From NCBI GenBank assembly GCA_026389845.1, contig JAPLHB010000222.1, positions 62,001-126,000 of the forward strand: DNA of 64,000 nucleotides, in the 5' to 3' direction. Positions 28,168-36,766 of the stretch are shown piece after piece (position 1 is the first letter of the stretch; every line of letters starts with the position of its first letter). The translations under genes were made by a program, and so were the position numbers. Under the pieces are notes generated by a model. The model worked only from the letters and a program-made list of their open reading frames with translations, did not search any database and was not told where the DNA came from. Source of the stretch: Chloroflexota bacterium. GTDB lineage: Bacteria; Chloroflexota; Anaerolineae; CG2-30-64-16.

Positions 28168-28518
28168 CTACACTGTAATCACGGTATCCGCCCCCCACAT
28201 GGCCGTGATGATGTCGGCCATGCCGCCGACGATGCCGATCTGCACATTTTCGGTCAGACCCAGGGAGTTCAGGCAGGTCTGGCAGATCACCAGGTGGACG
28301 CCGCGGGCCTCCAGGGTGCGCAGCTCGGTCAGGACGGGCGAGCCAGCGCAAACCAGCTTGACCCCGTCGGTGTAAAAACAGATGGCTTTGGGCAACGGCT
28401 CGGCGTCGGCGATCAGGGCCAGGAACTTGTGCGCCAGGGTTACGCGCAACGGCTGGGCGTCGGTGGCGCCCATGCCGTCGGATTTGAAGACGACGACGAT
28501 GGATTTGTTGGCGTTCAT
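28168..28518 (-). CDS. DsrE-like protein related to the YedF C-terminal domain
   Basis: A 116-residue cytosolic alpha/beta protein. ATG 28518 gives MNANKSIVVVFKSDGMGATD. The order of motifs (KSDGMG, LPKAICFYTDGVKLVCAGSP, LEARGVHLVICQTCLNSLGL, GGMADIITAMWGAD) matches the DsrE-like half of YedF-type proteins linked to selenium or sulfur metabolism; the CQTC pair may handle persulfide. The N-terminal TusA-like half of YedF is absent. No other sulfur gene is nearby, so the substrate is open. Confidence 0.75.
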   Translation of the reverse strand: MNANKSIVVVFKSDGMGATDAQPLRVTLAHKFLALIADAEPLPKAICFYTDGVKLVCAGSPVLTELRTLEARGVHLVICQTCLNSLGLTENVQIGIVGGMADIITAMWGADTVITV

Positions 28519-28659
28519 GGCAGGCTCCGATTGGGGATGGGAGAAGCACAACGAGAGGAGTTTACACCAGAGAGGCGATACGCACAACTTGGAACCGGCG
28601 GCATATGAGAGACAGACGAGATGTTGCGTGCGCAATCTCGTCTGTCTCTCGCGACTCGT

Positions 28660-29391
28660 TTATTCGCGCTGCAACGGAATCGGGCTGAGCATATTGAAGA
28701 CCTCTTGCAGGCTTTGCGTAGCAGTTGCGTGGTCCATGCCGGTCTGCTGCGCCAACTCGTTGGTCAAGCCGGTGGATTTCAGATAGCTGGCATCCACGCC
28801 CTGGCCGTTGCTCATGCGATTGAACAGGTCGTCCAGGTTGAGGCCGCTCGGTTGAGCCGCCTGGCGGCGCTGCCCTGGCTGAGTTTGCACCGGCTGCGCG
28901 GGCAGGAAGCCACCCGCCTGGCGTGCGGCGAAGAGCTTGCTCATCACGAACGAGACGACCATCTGCGCCATCGCCGGCGGCAGACCCAGCTTGGCCGCCA
29001 GGCTGCTGATAATCGGCGCAAAGAGCGCGCCGATGCCAGACGACGCCACGTCGCCGCCGGCCGACCCGCTCAAGATCGCGCCCAAGATGTCGCCGAGGCC
29101 ACCCATGCCATCCGGCGCAGACTGGACCGGCATCGTCTGGCTGGAAGCGCCCTGCGCGCCGCCCAAGATGGCGCCCAGAATGTCGCCGAGGCCGCCCATG
29201 CCCGCCGGCAGCCCTTCCATGCCGTCCTGGGCCGGCGTCTGACCGGATATTGCGCTCTGGCCCGCGCCGCCCAAGAGCGCCTGCAGGATCGCGGCGAGCG
29301 GATCGCCCGCCGACTGGTCGGCCGACTGGCTTTGCGCGCCTTGCGTGCCCGCGCCGCCCATCATCGCCTGAATCAGGTCTTCCATGCTCAT
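28660..29391 (-). CDS. Gly/Ala/Gln-rich protein, DUF937-like
   Basis: A 243-residue protein. The N-terminal ~120 residues are low complexity, with two copies of GMGGLGDILGAIL separated by about 40 residues. A hydrophobic helical part (about 120-155, GIGALFAPIISSLAAKLGLP) follows, then a C-terminal helical segment (LDDLFNRMSNG, TGLTNELAQQTGMDHATATQ) like that of DUF937 family proteins. No catalytic motif. It may be a self-associating cytosolic or membrane-associated protein; function unknown. Confidence 0.6.
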   Translation of the reverse strand: MSMEDLIQAMMGGAGTQGAQSQSADQSAGDPLAAILQALLGGAGQSAISGQTPAQDGMEGLPAGMGGLGDILGAILGGAQGASSQTMPVQSAPDGMGGLGDILGAILSGSAGGDVASSGIGALFAPIISSLAAKLGLPPAMAQMVVSFVMSKLFAARQAGGFLPAQPVQTQPGQRRQAAQPSGLNLDDLFNRMSNGQGVDASYLKSTGLTNELAQQTGMDHATATQSLQEVFNMLSPIPLQRE

Positions 29392-29512
29392 GTGTGACTC
29401 CCTGTCCTTTCCACTGGGATGATTATCGCAGACATGGTTGGGGCGAGGTTACCCTCGCCCAACTCCAAACCTCAATAATGCGCAGTATAGGTTGCTGGAC
29501 TTACGAACTCAA

Positions 29513-29632
29513 TTACGGCGCGCCGCAGCCGCGCAGGACGGCGAGCAGCAGCGCGAGCGCCAGGAGCAACGCCAGAAGCAACACCCAGCGATCAATGCGC
29601 CAGAACCAGTAAGGAGGGCGGTCGGTGCGCAT
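29513..29632 (-). CDS. 39-aa single-pass membrane peptide
   Basis: ATG 29632 lies 3 bases after the stop of the HhH-repeat gene, so it is coupled to it; GGAAG at the end of that gene can serve as ribosome site. The product starts MRTDRPPYWFWRIDRW and continues with about 18 Leu/Ala/Val residues before RGCGAP. The Trp-rich positively charged start and single hydrophobic stretch suggest an inner membrane micro-protein. Function unknown; its coupling to the large membrane-anchored gene is the main clue. Confidence 0.6.
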   Translation of the reverse strand: MRTDRPPYWFWRIDRWVLLLALLLALALLLAVLRGCGAP

Positions 29633-29635
29633 GGC

Positions 29636-32206
29636 CTACTTCCCTTCCGCCAGCCGCACCTTTGCCTGGGCGATCCAGCCGGCGTAATCCGGCATGCGCC
29701 ACGCCGGGGCCTTGCAGATCTCGGCCAACCGTTCGACGGTCGTGGCCGCCAGGGCACGGTAGGTGCAGATGCCGGCGTCGTACAGCCGCCCCTCATAGAC
29801 CTCGCCGATCCCGCCGAGTGGCTCGAAGTCGTCGGGCTGCGAGCCATCCCAACTTAGGCCGACAGTGTCGGTCTCTTCGGCCATCTTCTGCGCGGCGGCC
29901 TTGATCTCGGCCAGGTCCACCTTTTGGAAGTCCTTGATGCCCAGGATGCCGGCCAGGTTGGTCGCATCCGCCTGAGACAATTGCCAGAAGGTGCCGATGC
30001 CGGCGGCATAGAGCTTCTGCTCGTACACCGTGCCGATTCCATGCAGCTTCGACAGGTCTTGCGGACAGGAGGAAACGTGAGCCGCGGCGCGGATCTTGCG
30101 CACGCGCGGCACGCGCTTGCCCGCAGCGCGTTGTCCGGCCTCCGCAATCCAGGTCTGATACTCGCCGCCACGTACGCCGGCCTTCTTGACGATCGCGGCC
30201 AATTTTTCAGGCGTCGCTTCGGCCAGCGCGGCAAAGGAGGTGATCCCCGCACCTTTCAGGACATCGGCCGTCTTCGAGCCGATCCCGCTGATCAGGTCGA
30301 GATTGTTGCCCTGCCGGCTGAACAGTTCAGTCTGAAAGGCCGTGAGACCTTCTTCATTGCCAGCAGCGGCCAGCCGGGCCTGGGCGAGCCAATCCGCGTA
30401 GTTGGTCTTGCGCCACGCGGGTGCGGCGATGATCTGCCCCAGCCGCGCCTCATCGGTGGCGGCCAATTGAGCACAGGTGGTGATGCCGGCGGCGTGCAGC
30501 TTGGCCGCGTAGACAGGCCCAATCCCTTCGATGATCTCCAGATCATCGCCAGCGATCGCGGGGGACGCGGCCGGCGGCTGCGTGACCTCCACCGCGACAT
30601 CGGGCAGACGGGCGCCCATTGCGGCGCCGGCCGCTACCGCCACGGCCGGTAGTTCAGCGCCGATGCTCGGGGCCTTGATCTCCGCCGCAAGCGGCTGCAC
30701 CTCCGGCAGAGTCGCGCCCACCTCGGCCACGGTGCTGCCGACCTCCGGCCAATGCACTTCGGCGCGAGGCGCCGCCGGTTCGGCCGGTGCGGCCGTCCAG
30801 TTCACGCTGCGCTCGGCCTCTAGCTTGGGCGTCTCGATCTCGATCTTCGGCATCTCGACCGTGGCACCAGCCAGCGTGGCCTCCACCGCGGGCGCTTCGA
30901 CCACCGGCGCCTCAGCAGTGAGCTTGCCCCCAAGTCCGGCCAGCCCGATGCCGGTGACGGCCGCCAGTCCTACTTCGGGCAGCTCGACCTTCGGCGCGGC
31001 AATCTCCACCTTCGGCAACTCGACCTCAACCTTCGGTAGCTCAACCGCCGGCAGTTCGATCGCCGGCGTGTCAGCGGTGAGCTTGCCCGCGAGACCGGCC
31101 AAACCTGCACCGGCGACTGCCGCCAGCTCTACTTCGGGCAGCTCGACCTTCGGTAGCTCAACCGTTGGCAGTTCGACCGCCGGCAACTCGGCCTCGACCT
31201 TTGGTAGCTCGACCTTCGGCGCGGTCAGCTCCACCTGAGGCACTTCAACCTTCGGTAGCTCGACCTTTGGCGTCTCAGCGGTGAGCTTACCCGCGACTCC
31301 TGCCAGCCCCGCACCGGCCACAGCCGCCAACCCTGCCTCAGACAACTCAACTTTCGGCAACCCGACCGCCGGTAGCTCGGCGCTGACCGCCGGAGCGACA
31401 ACCTCCGGCGCTTCGATCGCGATGCCGGGCATCTCGACGTGCGCGCCGGCCAATCGAGTCTCGACTTCCGGCGCCTCTCCCTCGAACTTGCCGGTTAGAC
31501 CGGTCACTCCCAGGCCGGCCACAGCCGCCAGACCGGCTTCGGGCAACTCAACCCGCGGCGCGGCGACAGAGGCCGCGGGCAGCTCGGCGCTAATGGCGGG
31601 CAACTCGACGGCCGGCAAGGCGGCCTCGGGCAATTCAACCTGGACGGTTGGCGCCGTTACTTCCGGCAAACGAGCCGCGATCTTGGGCGTCTCGACCGCC
31701 ACGTGCGGCAACTCGACCGCGGGCAATGTGGCCGTAGGGGCCTCAATCTCAGGCGCAGCCACCTCGACTTTGGGCAATTCGGCTGTTGGCGCCGTAACTT
31801 CAACCCGTGGCCCCTCGCCGGTGATCTTGGCCGCCAATCCCGCCAATCCGGCGCCGGCGGCCGCAGCCACACCGACCTCGGGCAGCTTGACTTGGGGAGG
31901 ATTAACTTCTACCTGCGGAGCTTCGACCTTCACATCGGGAGCCTTAAAGGCGGGCGCTTCGGCCTTGACATCGAGGCGACGGACGCTCGACAATGCGGTC
32001 AAATCCGCCTGCAATGAGTCGGCGTGGGCACGCGCGTTGCCCAACTCGATCTCCCTTGTGCGCAAATCAGCTTCCACTTGCGACAGCCGACTTTGGCATT
32101 CCAGCCGCCGCCGCCGGAAGAACCACAGCTCCAGCAGCCATTCGAGGAGCCAGCCGATCAAGATGCCCAAGAGCAGGGCAAGCCAGGGATTGAGATTGAG
32201 AGACAT
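29636..32206 (-). CDS. Membrane-anchored protein with long repeat stalk and four helix-hairpin-helix units
   Basis: An 856-residue protein; ATG 32206 is preceded by AAAGGAG. A membrane segment (about 5-30) is followed by RRRR and a coiled coil (about 35-70). Residues 75-540 are alternating repeats: charged beta-like words (VELPKVEVE, PAVELPEVELA) and AAVAGAGLAGLAGKL blocks, the latter at least six times. The C-terminal part has four HhH-like units beginning near 553, 634, 717 and 790 (IEGIGPVYAAKLHAAGI, ISGIGSKTADVLKGAGI, LHGIGTVYEQKLYAAGI, LGGIGEVYEGRLYDAGI). HhH units of this type usually bind DNA or partner proteins. A membrane tether for DNA is possible but is inference. Confidence 0.75.
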   Translation of the reverse strand: MSLNLNPWLALLLGILIGWLLEWLLELWFFRRRRLECQSRLSQVEADLRTREIELGNARAHADSLQADLTALSSVRRLDVKAEAPAFKAPDVKVEAPQVEVNPPQVKLPEVGVAAAAGAGLAGLAAKITGEGPRVEVTAPTAELPKVEVAAPEIEAPTATLPAVELPHVAVETPKIAARLPEVTAPTVQVELPEAALPAVELPAISAELPAASVAAPRVELPEAGLAAVAGLGVTGLTGKFEGEAPEVETRLAGAHVEMPGIAIEAPEVVAPAVSAELPAVGLPKVELSEAGLAAVAGAGLAGVAGKLTAETPKVELPKVEVPQVELTAPKVELPKVEAELPAVELPTVELPKVELPEVELAAVAGAGLAGLAGKLTADTPAIELPAVELPKVEVELPKVEIAAPKVELPEVGLAAVTGIGLAGLGGKLTAEAPVVEAPAVEATLAGATVEMPKIEIETPKLEAERSVNWTAAPAEPAAPRAEVHWPEVGSTVAEVGATLPEVQPLAAEIKAPSIGAELPAVAVAAGAAMGARLPDVAVEVTQPPAASPAIAGDDLEIIEGIGPVYAAKLHAAGITTCAQLAATDEARLGQIIAAPAWRKTNYADWLAQARLAAAGNEEGLTAFQTELFSRQGNNLDLISGIGSKTADVLKGAGITSFAALAEATPEKLAAIVKKAGVRGGEYQTWIAEAGQRAAGKRVPRVRKIRAAAHVSSCPQDLSKLHGIGTVYEQKLYAAGIGTFWQLSQADATNLAGILGIKDFQKVDLAEIKAAAQKMAEETDTVGLSWDGSQPDDFEPLGGIGEVYEGRLYDAGICTYRALAATTVERLAEICKAPAWRMPDYAGWIAQAKVRLAEGK

Positions 32207-32697
32207 AAGCACTCCTTTCGGATCGGAATGATCGCGCGCCGAACGCGGGCGCAAGAAGAATGATCTCTGTGGAAAAACCGATGAGTGACGCAACATCACG
32301 GTGCTCCCATTTCGGAAAGGGCTACACGGGGAAGAACCAAGCTCGATTGCGCGATCATTATACCACAAAGTCTAAATAGGGAAGGTTACAAGTCCGATTA
32401 CAGGCTGCGGTGATACATCCGGTGCATCTTGTAGACTCAGCAGATCACGATTTGACAGCAGAGTAGGCTCCCACGTCTAGGGATTGAGGTCGGACTGGCA
32501 GAAGTGACGCCGAAGAACATCCGCATGCGGATGCGCGTCCCGAACACCGAAGATCGGCGCAGGGCGCGCAAGACACACAATGGGAATTGCAACGGGCAAG
32601 AGCCTCGGAAACGGCGCTCGACTGGCCTGTCGGAAAAGAACAACAAGGACAATAACAAGCGTGTGCCACCCTTTGGTGGTCTTGAGGGTTGTGCGCA
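32207..32697. other. Intergenic region, no gene seen
   Basis: It contains only short overlapping frames on both strands without ribosome sites or recognisable domains. A somewhat AT-rich segment near 32350-32400 (TTATACCACAAAG) could hold a promoter for the leftward HhH gene, but no clear -35/-10 pair was found. Confidence 0.4.
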
Positions 32698-33786
32698 CTA
32701 CTTCAGCAGGTTGGCTCCAAGAGACAGCACGGCCGGGATGATTGTGGAATAAACTAGGCCGAAGAACTTCCTGAAAGTTCCCGTATTGACTGGCCAAGTG
32801 GGGAATCTCATGACTAAGTCACGCATCGCGTAGGTTTGTTGCGTATTCCGCAGCAATGACTCGATTTGCTCTGCGGTGTGATCCTGACCATTCAGGAAGC
32901 CTGAAAACGCCGTGCGGATTCCACCAGCCAGTTCTCGAAGAGTATCGTTTCGAAACTCGACCATCTTCTTGTGCGTAGACCACAGCGGCGTGAGGAACAC
33001 CGCTGGCGCCAACACCACATAAAAGGCAATACCTACAATGGTCGGGGTATCATTCCGCGATGCAACCCCATGGAGTAGTATCAGCACCGAGTAAGTCGCG
33101 CCGAGGGCCGCGATAACGTATCCTAGACTGCTGATCAATTGGCCGATTGCACCGAGACCGCCCGCGCCGTCAGGGTTGAGTATATCAACTGAGATCCTCT
33201 TGTGTCTGAACAGATCGTTCAGTCCGATGACGATGATCGCTATGTCATACACTGACATCGCTATGGCATAGGCCACCACGAAGATGGCTGGAGAGGTCCA
33301 CCACAGCAGCATCGGATGGGCCATCAACCAATAGAGTCCAGCTACTGAGACGGGCGTAAAGCGAAGGGATAAAAACCAACCGAGAATCGCGCCCGTACTA
33401 ACCAAGACAGCCAACCAGTATATCCTTCGATTCCGCAGACGCGCAAGGTGTTTATTGAGGATTCGCTCCGTCTCCTCATCATTCCTGACGATGTTCTCTC
33501 TCAACAGACTGCTGAATGCGTTAAGGCCATTGGTTTGTAGCCAGCAGAAGTAGGCGATCATGATGGGGTGCACAAGGCAGTCGTGTAGGAGAGGCCCCGG
33601 ATCTCCAAGCAGTCCCACGTTACTGCTGGTGGGATACAGCACTCCATAGGCCAGAGCCAGACCGATATCTCTCGCCAAACTAAAGATCGACCATGCCACT
33701 GCTGCTGTCCGGTAGTCCAGTCTGAGACTAGACATGACCTTCGAGAGCCAGTCTGTGTTAATTCGTTCTGTCAGGGTGGAGATCAT
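32698..33786 (-). CDS. Hypothetical multi-pass membrane protein
   Basis: A 362-residue protein with about six hydrophobic segments: two near the start, two around residues 125-185, and two around 215-275. ATG 33786 follows GGAGGATG. The C-terminal 90 residues are mixed charged helical (LRELAGGIRTAFSGFL, TAEQIESLLRNTQQT) with a last hydrophobic stretch. No family recognised. Base composition is clearly less GC-rich than the neighbours, with codons such as ATA, AGT and TCT in frequent use, which suggests recent transfer. Confidence 0.65.
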   Translation of the reverse strand: MISTLTERINTDWLSKVMSSLRLDYRTAAVAWSIFSLARDIGLALAYGVLYPTSSNVGLLGDPGPLLHDCLVHPIMIAYFCWLQTNGLNAFSSLLRENIVRNDEETERILNKHLARLRNRRIYWLAVLVSTGAILGWFLSLRFTPVSVAGLYWLMAHPMLLWWTSPAIFVVAYAIAMSVYDIAIIVIGLNDLFRHKRISVDILNPDGAGGLGAIGQLISSLGYVIAALGATYSVLILLHGVASRNDTPTIVGIAFYVVLAPAVFLTPLWSTHKKMVEFRNDTLRELAGGIRTAFSGFLNGQDHTAEQIESLLRNTQQTYAMRDLVMRFPTWPVNTGTFRKFFGLVYSTIIPAVLSLGANLLK

Positions 33787-33879
33787 GGAGCATCCTCCGT
33801 CAACCCACGTCCAATCGCAACTTCTGACGCCACTTCACTCTGGATGCGGCAGACCAACGTATCTTCTCAATCATCCGGG

Positions 33880-33940
33880 GTAGGGGCACGGCCTTGCGCC
33901 TGCCCGCCAGGGCGACCGCAAGGGTGCGCCCCTACAAATT
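33880..33940. repeat. Copy of the GTAGGGGC...GCCCCTAC repeat
   Basis: GTAGGGGCACGGC and GTGCGCCCCTAC are inverted ends around GCCCGCCAGGGCGACCGC. It is related to the two copies at 17.16 and 17.35 kb. The rest of 33787-34148 holds no supported gene. Confidence 0.6.
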
Positions 33941-34148
33941 GGAAAGATACAGACCAACATCGAAACACCAGATGACTGAAGTGCACCCCTGGAATTGGAC
34001 ACCCAAACGGCGCTCAAAAGATGGGATGGACCGACCTGAAACCGATCCCTCTCGCCTTCCGATGGGAATGCCCCCATTATAGATGAGATTGGGCATCGGT
34101 CAAGTCAGCCGGGTGGCCGGCCGCGGATGGCGCGGGTAAAGACATCCA

Positions 34149-34362
34149 TCAGCACAGCCGGTCGAGCGGGCGTCCGCGCTCCAGGGCCAGGAAGAACGCC
34201 GCGTCAGAATGCCGGTAGAAGGGATGGCGCCGGCGATCCAACATGCGCCTCGCCTGCCAGCGGCGGCACCCATTGGGGCACGTCGCGGTAGAGCGCAAAG
34301 GGCAGGTCGAGGAATTGTTGGACCTGACGCCGGTTGGATGTGTCAACGAGTACGACTTCCAT
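34149..34362 (-). pseudogene. Truncated, frameshifted GNAT acetyltransferase
   Basis: ATG 34362 starts MEVVLVDTSN and continues to LYRDVPQWVPPLAGEA. A shift near 34250 moves the rest to another frame: MLDRRRHPFYRHSDAAFFLA, GRPLDRLC, stop. Together these match the first ~70 residues of a GNAT-family N-acetyltransferase type common in Chloroflexota. The rest of the domain (acetyl-CoA loop) is missing. Confidence 0.6.
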
Positions 34363-34418
34363 CTCTGACTCCGTAGTGCGGTCCCGTGGCCTCCGCTCGC
34401 GGGACTGCGCAACTCCTG

Positions 34419-35333
34419 TCAGTGGAACTCCGCCAGATACTTCTGCACCTCCGTCACCGTCACTACGCGCCCCGTTCCGCCGCGCGCGAGCGTCGAAAGT
34501 CCGCCGACGATGTTGCCCCAGCGCAGGCATTCGATCAGCGGCCGGCCATCGAACCAGGCCTTGATGAAGCCGGCGTTGAAACAATCGCCTGCGCCGGTCG
34601 TGTCAACCGGGGTCACGGGGATGGCCGGGGCGTGCAAAATCTCGGCCCCCGCGCACGCGTAGGCGCCGGCCGGGCCATCCTTGACCACGACCAGCGGGCA
34701 CAATTTCGCCAGCGTGCGGATCGCGGCCATCAGGTCGTCCGTGCCGGTCATCCGTCGCGCCTCCAGCGCGTTGGGCAGGAACAGATCCACGCACTGCACG
34801 GCCCGTTTCACCGCGCGATCGGCCAAGGTCTCTCCGCGGTCGGAGTTGCCATCCATGATCAGCTTCATACGCTTGAGGCGGATCGGTATCAGGCCGGCAT
34901 CGAAGAGGGGGCCATAGTAGAGGCCCGCGATGCAAACCGCGCGCGCCGATGCGGTCGCCAGCGCCTTCAGCGCGGCGGGGACCTTCGGCTGGGGATCGCA
35001 ATAGGTGATGAATGCGCGGTCTTGGGGATAGCTCACCGACACGGTGATGTTGCGGAGCGGCCGCGGGTGCTGGACGAACAGCGCGTCGTCCAACCCCTCG
35101 GCCCTCATGCGCGCCAACACCAGGCGGCTGAAATCGTCGTTGCCGAAATCGTCCGGCCAGCCCACCTTGAGTCCCAGCCGGTGCATGGCGACTGCGGAAT
35201 TGCACGCGCCGCCAGGAACCATGTCAAACTCGGTCCCCACCACCTCATGCCCCAACTCAGGAAAGCGCGGCAGCCCGCCGAAAATCAGATCGGCGAAGTA
35301 GTAGCCGACGAGGAGGATATCGTAACGAGACAC
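34419..35333 (-). CDS. PfkB-family sugar/nucleoside kinase
   Basis: A 304-residue cytosolic kinase. GTG 35333 follows AAGGAG. It has the N-terminal PfkB signature region (PGGACNSAVAMHRLGL), LIMDGNSDRGE, and the C-terminal ATP/catalytic motif DTTGAGDCFNAGF with the catalytic Asp. Ribokinase, adenosine kinase or a KDG-type activity cannot be told apart. It lies at the left end of a catabolic cluster that also has a nucleoside hydrolase and a GH4 glycosidase, so phosphorylating a released sugar is a reasonable role (inference). Confidence 0.85.
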   Translation of the reverse strand: MSRYDILLVGYYFADLIFGGLPRFPELGHEVVGTEFDMVPGGACNSAVAMHRLGLKVGWPDDFGNDDFSRLVLARMRAEGLDDALFVQHPRPLRNITVSVSYPQDRAFITYCDPQPKVPAALKALATASARAVCIAGLYYGPLFDAGLIPIRLKRMKLIMDGNSDRGETLADRAVKRAVQCVDLFLPNALEARRMTGTDDLMAAIRTLAKLCPLVVVKDGPAGAYACAGAEILHAPAIPVTPVDTTGAGDCFNAGFIKAWFDGRPLIECLRWGNIVGGLSTLARGGTGRVVTVTEVQKYLAEFH

Positions 35334-35344
35334 GTTCGCTCCTT

Positions 35345-35551
35345 GTGGTGGAGGGACGGGGGAAAATGAGGGAACTGGGGGAGCTAAGGGAACTGTGAGG
35401 AACTGGGGGAGCTAAGGGAACTGAGGGAACTGAAGGGGATCGCGGTGGACGCCAAGAGCTGCCAAATTCCACTGCGCCTCATCGAGTTCCGCCAAGTTCC
35501 CCCAAGCCCCGCCAAGTTCCCCCAAGTTCCTTCGTGTTCCCCCAAGTTCCC
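35345..35551. repeat. Short-word tandem repeats with inverted halves
   Basis: GGGAACTG/AGGGAACT words (about 35355-35440) face CAAGTTCCCCC/GCCAAGTTCC words (about 35485-35551). The run may form a hairpin between the kinase and the serine hydrolase genes and abuts the latter's stop codon. Confidence 0.75.
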
Positions 35552-36718
35552 TCAGCAAATGGCATCCCACACCGCGTCACACAGCTCGCGATAGCGCGCC
35601 TGAACGCCGGCCTCATCCAGCAGCCGGTTGCACAGGAAGACGACCGCGATCTCCGCGTCGGGGTCGGCCCAGGCCATGCAGGTGGCCTGGCCGAAGTGGC
35701 CGAAGGTACGGATGGTGCTGCCCTTGCCCATGCCCGGCTCGGTAACAGGATGGCCCGGCAGTGCGATCGCACCGCCCAGGTGGAAGCCGTGCGCCCAGCG
35801 GATCGGCCAGCCGATGGTCGCGTCGAGGCCTTCGTAGCCCAGGGCGGTCGCCGCAGCCACCGTTTCCGGTCGCAGATAGCGCCGCCCGGCGTATTGCCCG
35901 CCGTTGAGGAGCATCTGGTAGAAGACCGCGATCTCGCGCGCATTGCTGTGCAGCGTGGCCGCCGGCATCACCGCGTGGCGGACCGCGAAGCGGCTGAACC
36001 CGACGACGGCGGGAATCTGCTCTCGCGCGGTGGTGTAGATGCCGGCCGCGCGCCAGCGTTCGCTGGCCGGCAGGCCCAACCAACTGCGGCGCAGGCCCAT
36101 CGGCGCCAGGAAGGTATCCCGCAGGTAATCCTGGATCGGCTGCCCGGTCACGCGGCGCACCACTTCGCCGAAGATGAAGCCGTAGTTGACCAGGTGATAC
36201 GCCGATTTCGTGCCCGGTGGAAACTCGGCCGCGAGTTGTGCGACGTTGCGCGTCACCGCCTCCCAGTTGGGCCACAGCAAAACCTGCGTGTACAGGCCGC
36301 GGGCGGGAACACCGGCCTGGTGCAGGAAGACGTGCCGGATGGTCGCCGGTCCCTTGCCGTTGCAGCCGAACTCCGGCCAATACTCGGCCACCGGCGCGTC
36401 CCACTCGATCTTGCCTTCCTCGATCAGCTTGTGGATGCACATGCCGGTGAAGGCTTTGGTGCATGACCAGGTGAGGAACGGCGTCTCCGGCGTCACGGCT
36501 GTCCGGCGGACGATGCTCGCCAGGCCGGCCGCGCGGTCAACGATGACCTGGCCGTGGCGGAGCACGACGAGTTGCGCGCCGGGGCGCAGGCCGCGGGCAA
36601 GCTGGCTGTCGAAGATCTCGTTGATCCGCCGCACGCCGGCTTCGGTCATGCCGACGGAGGTGGGATCAGCGTGGGAAAGATAGGTGATGGGGGAAGTCAA
36701 CGTTAGGTTGTCAATCAT
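35552..36718 (-). CDS. Serine hydrolase, class C beta-lactamase/esterase family
   Basis: A 388-residue protein without a clear signal peptide. The catalytic SxxK is SCTK (about residue 86; FLTWSCTKAFTGMCIHKLI), the Tyr motif is in SAYHLVNYGFIFGE, and HFG near the C-terminus takes the KTG position. The family contains esterases, D-aminopeptidases and beta-lactamases; the lack of a leader favours a cytosolic esterase or amidase. Its place between a PfkB kinase and a GH4 glycosidase suggests substrate de-esterification in the same pathway (inference). Confidence 0.82.
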   Translation of the reverse strand: MIDNLTLTSPITYLSHADPTSVGMTEAGVRRINEIFDSQLARGLRPGAQLVVLRHGQVIVDRAAGLASIVRRTAVTPETPFLTWSCTKAFTGMCIHKLIEEGKIEWDAPVAEYWPEFGCNGKGPATIRHVFLHQAGVPARGLYTQVLLWPNWEAVTRNVAQLAAEFPPGTKSAYHLVNYGFIFGEVVRRVTGQPIQDYLRDTFLAPMGLRRSWLGLPASERWRAAGIYTTAREQIPAVVGFSRFAVRHAVMPAATLHSNAREIAVFYQMLLNGGQYAGRRYLRPETVAAATALGYEGLDATIGWPIRWAHGFHLGGAIALPGHPVTEPGMGKGSTIRTFGHFGQATCMAWADPDAEIAVVFLCNRLLDEAGVQARYRELCDAVWDAIC

Positions 36719-36730
36719 GGATGCCTCAAG

Positions 36731-36763
36731 ACGTGCCTGGCACTTCGGAAGTGCCAGGCACGT
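36731..36763. repeat. Intergenic copy of the 33-bp ACGTGCC palindrome
   Basis: ACGTGCCTGGCACTTC, central G, exact reverse complement. It lies between the GH4 stop and the serine hydrolase start. Confidence 0.9.
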
Positions 36764-36766
36764 ACA

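Noticed and set aside
28660-29391. Silk- or gas-vesicle-like structural protein
   Set aside because: Gly/Ala richness alone is not enough; the C-terminal part fits DUF937-like proteins better.
30531-32231. Plus-strand Ser/Thr/Ala-rich frames opposite the HhH-repeat gene
   Set aside because: They mirror the AAVAGAG repeat stalk; the minus strand has the ribosome site, membrane anchor and HhH units.
35534-36466. Plus-strand frame across the serine hydrolase gene
   Set aside because: Antisense shadow; no domain.
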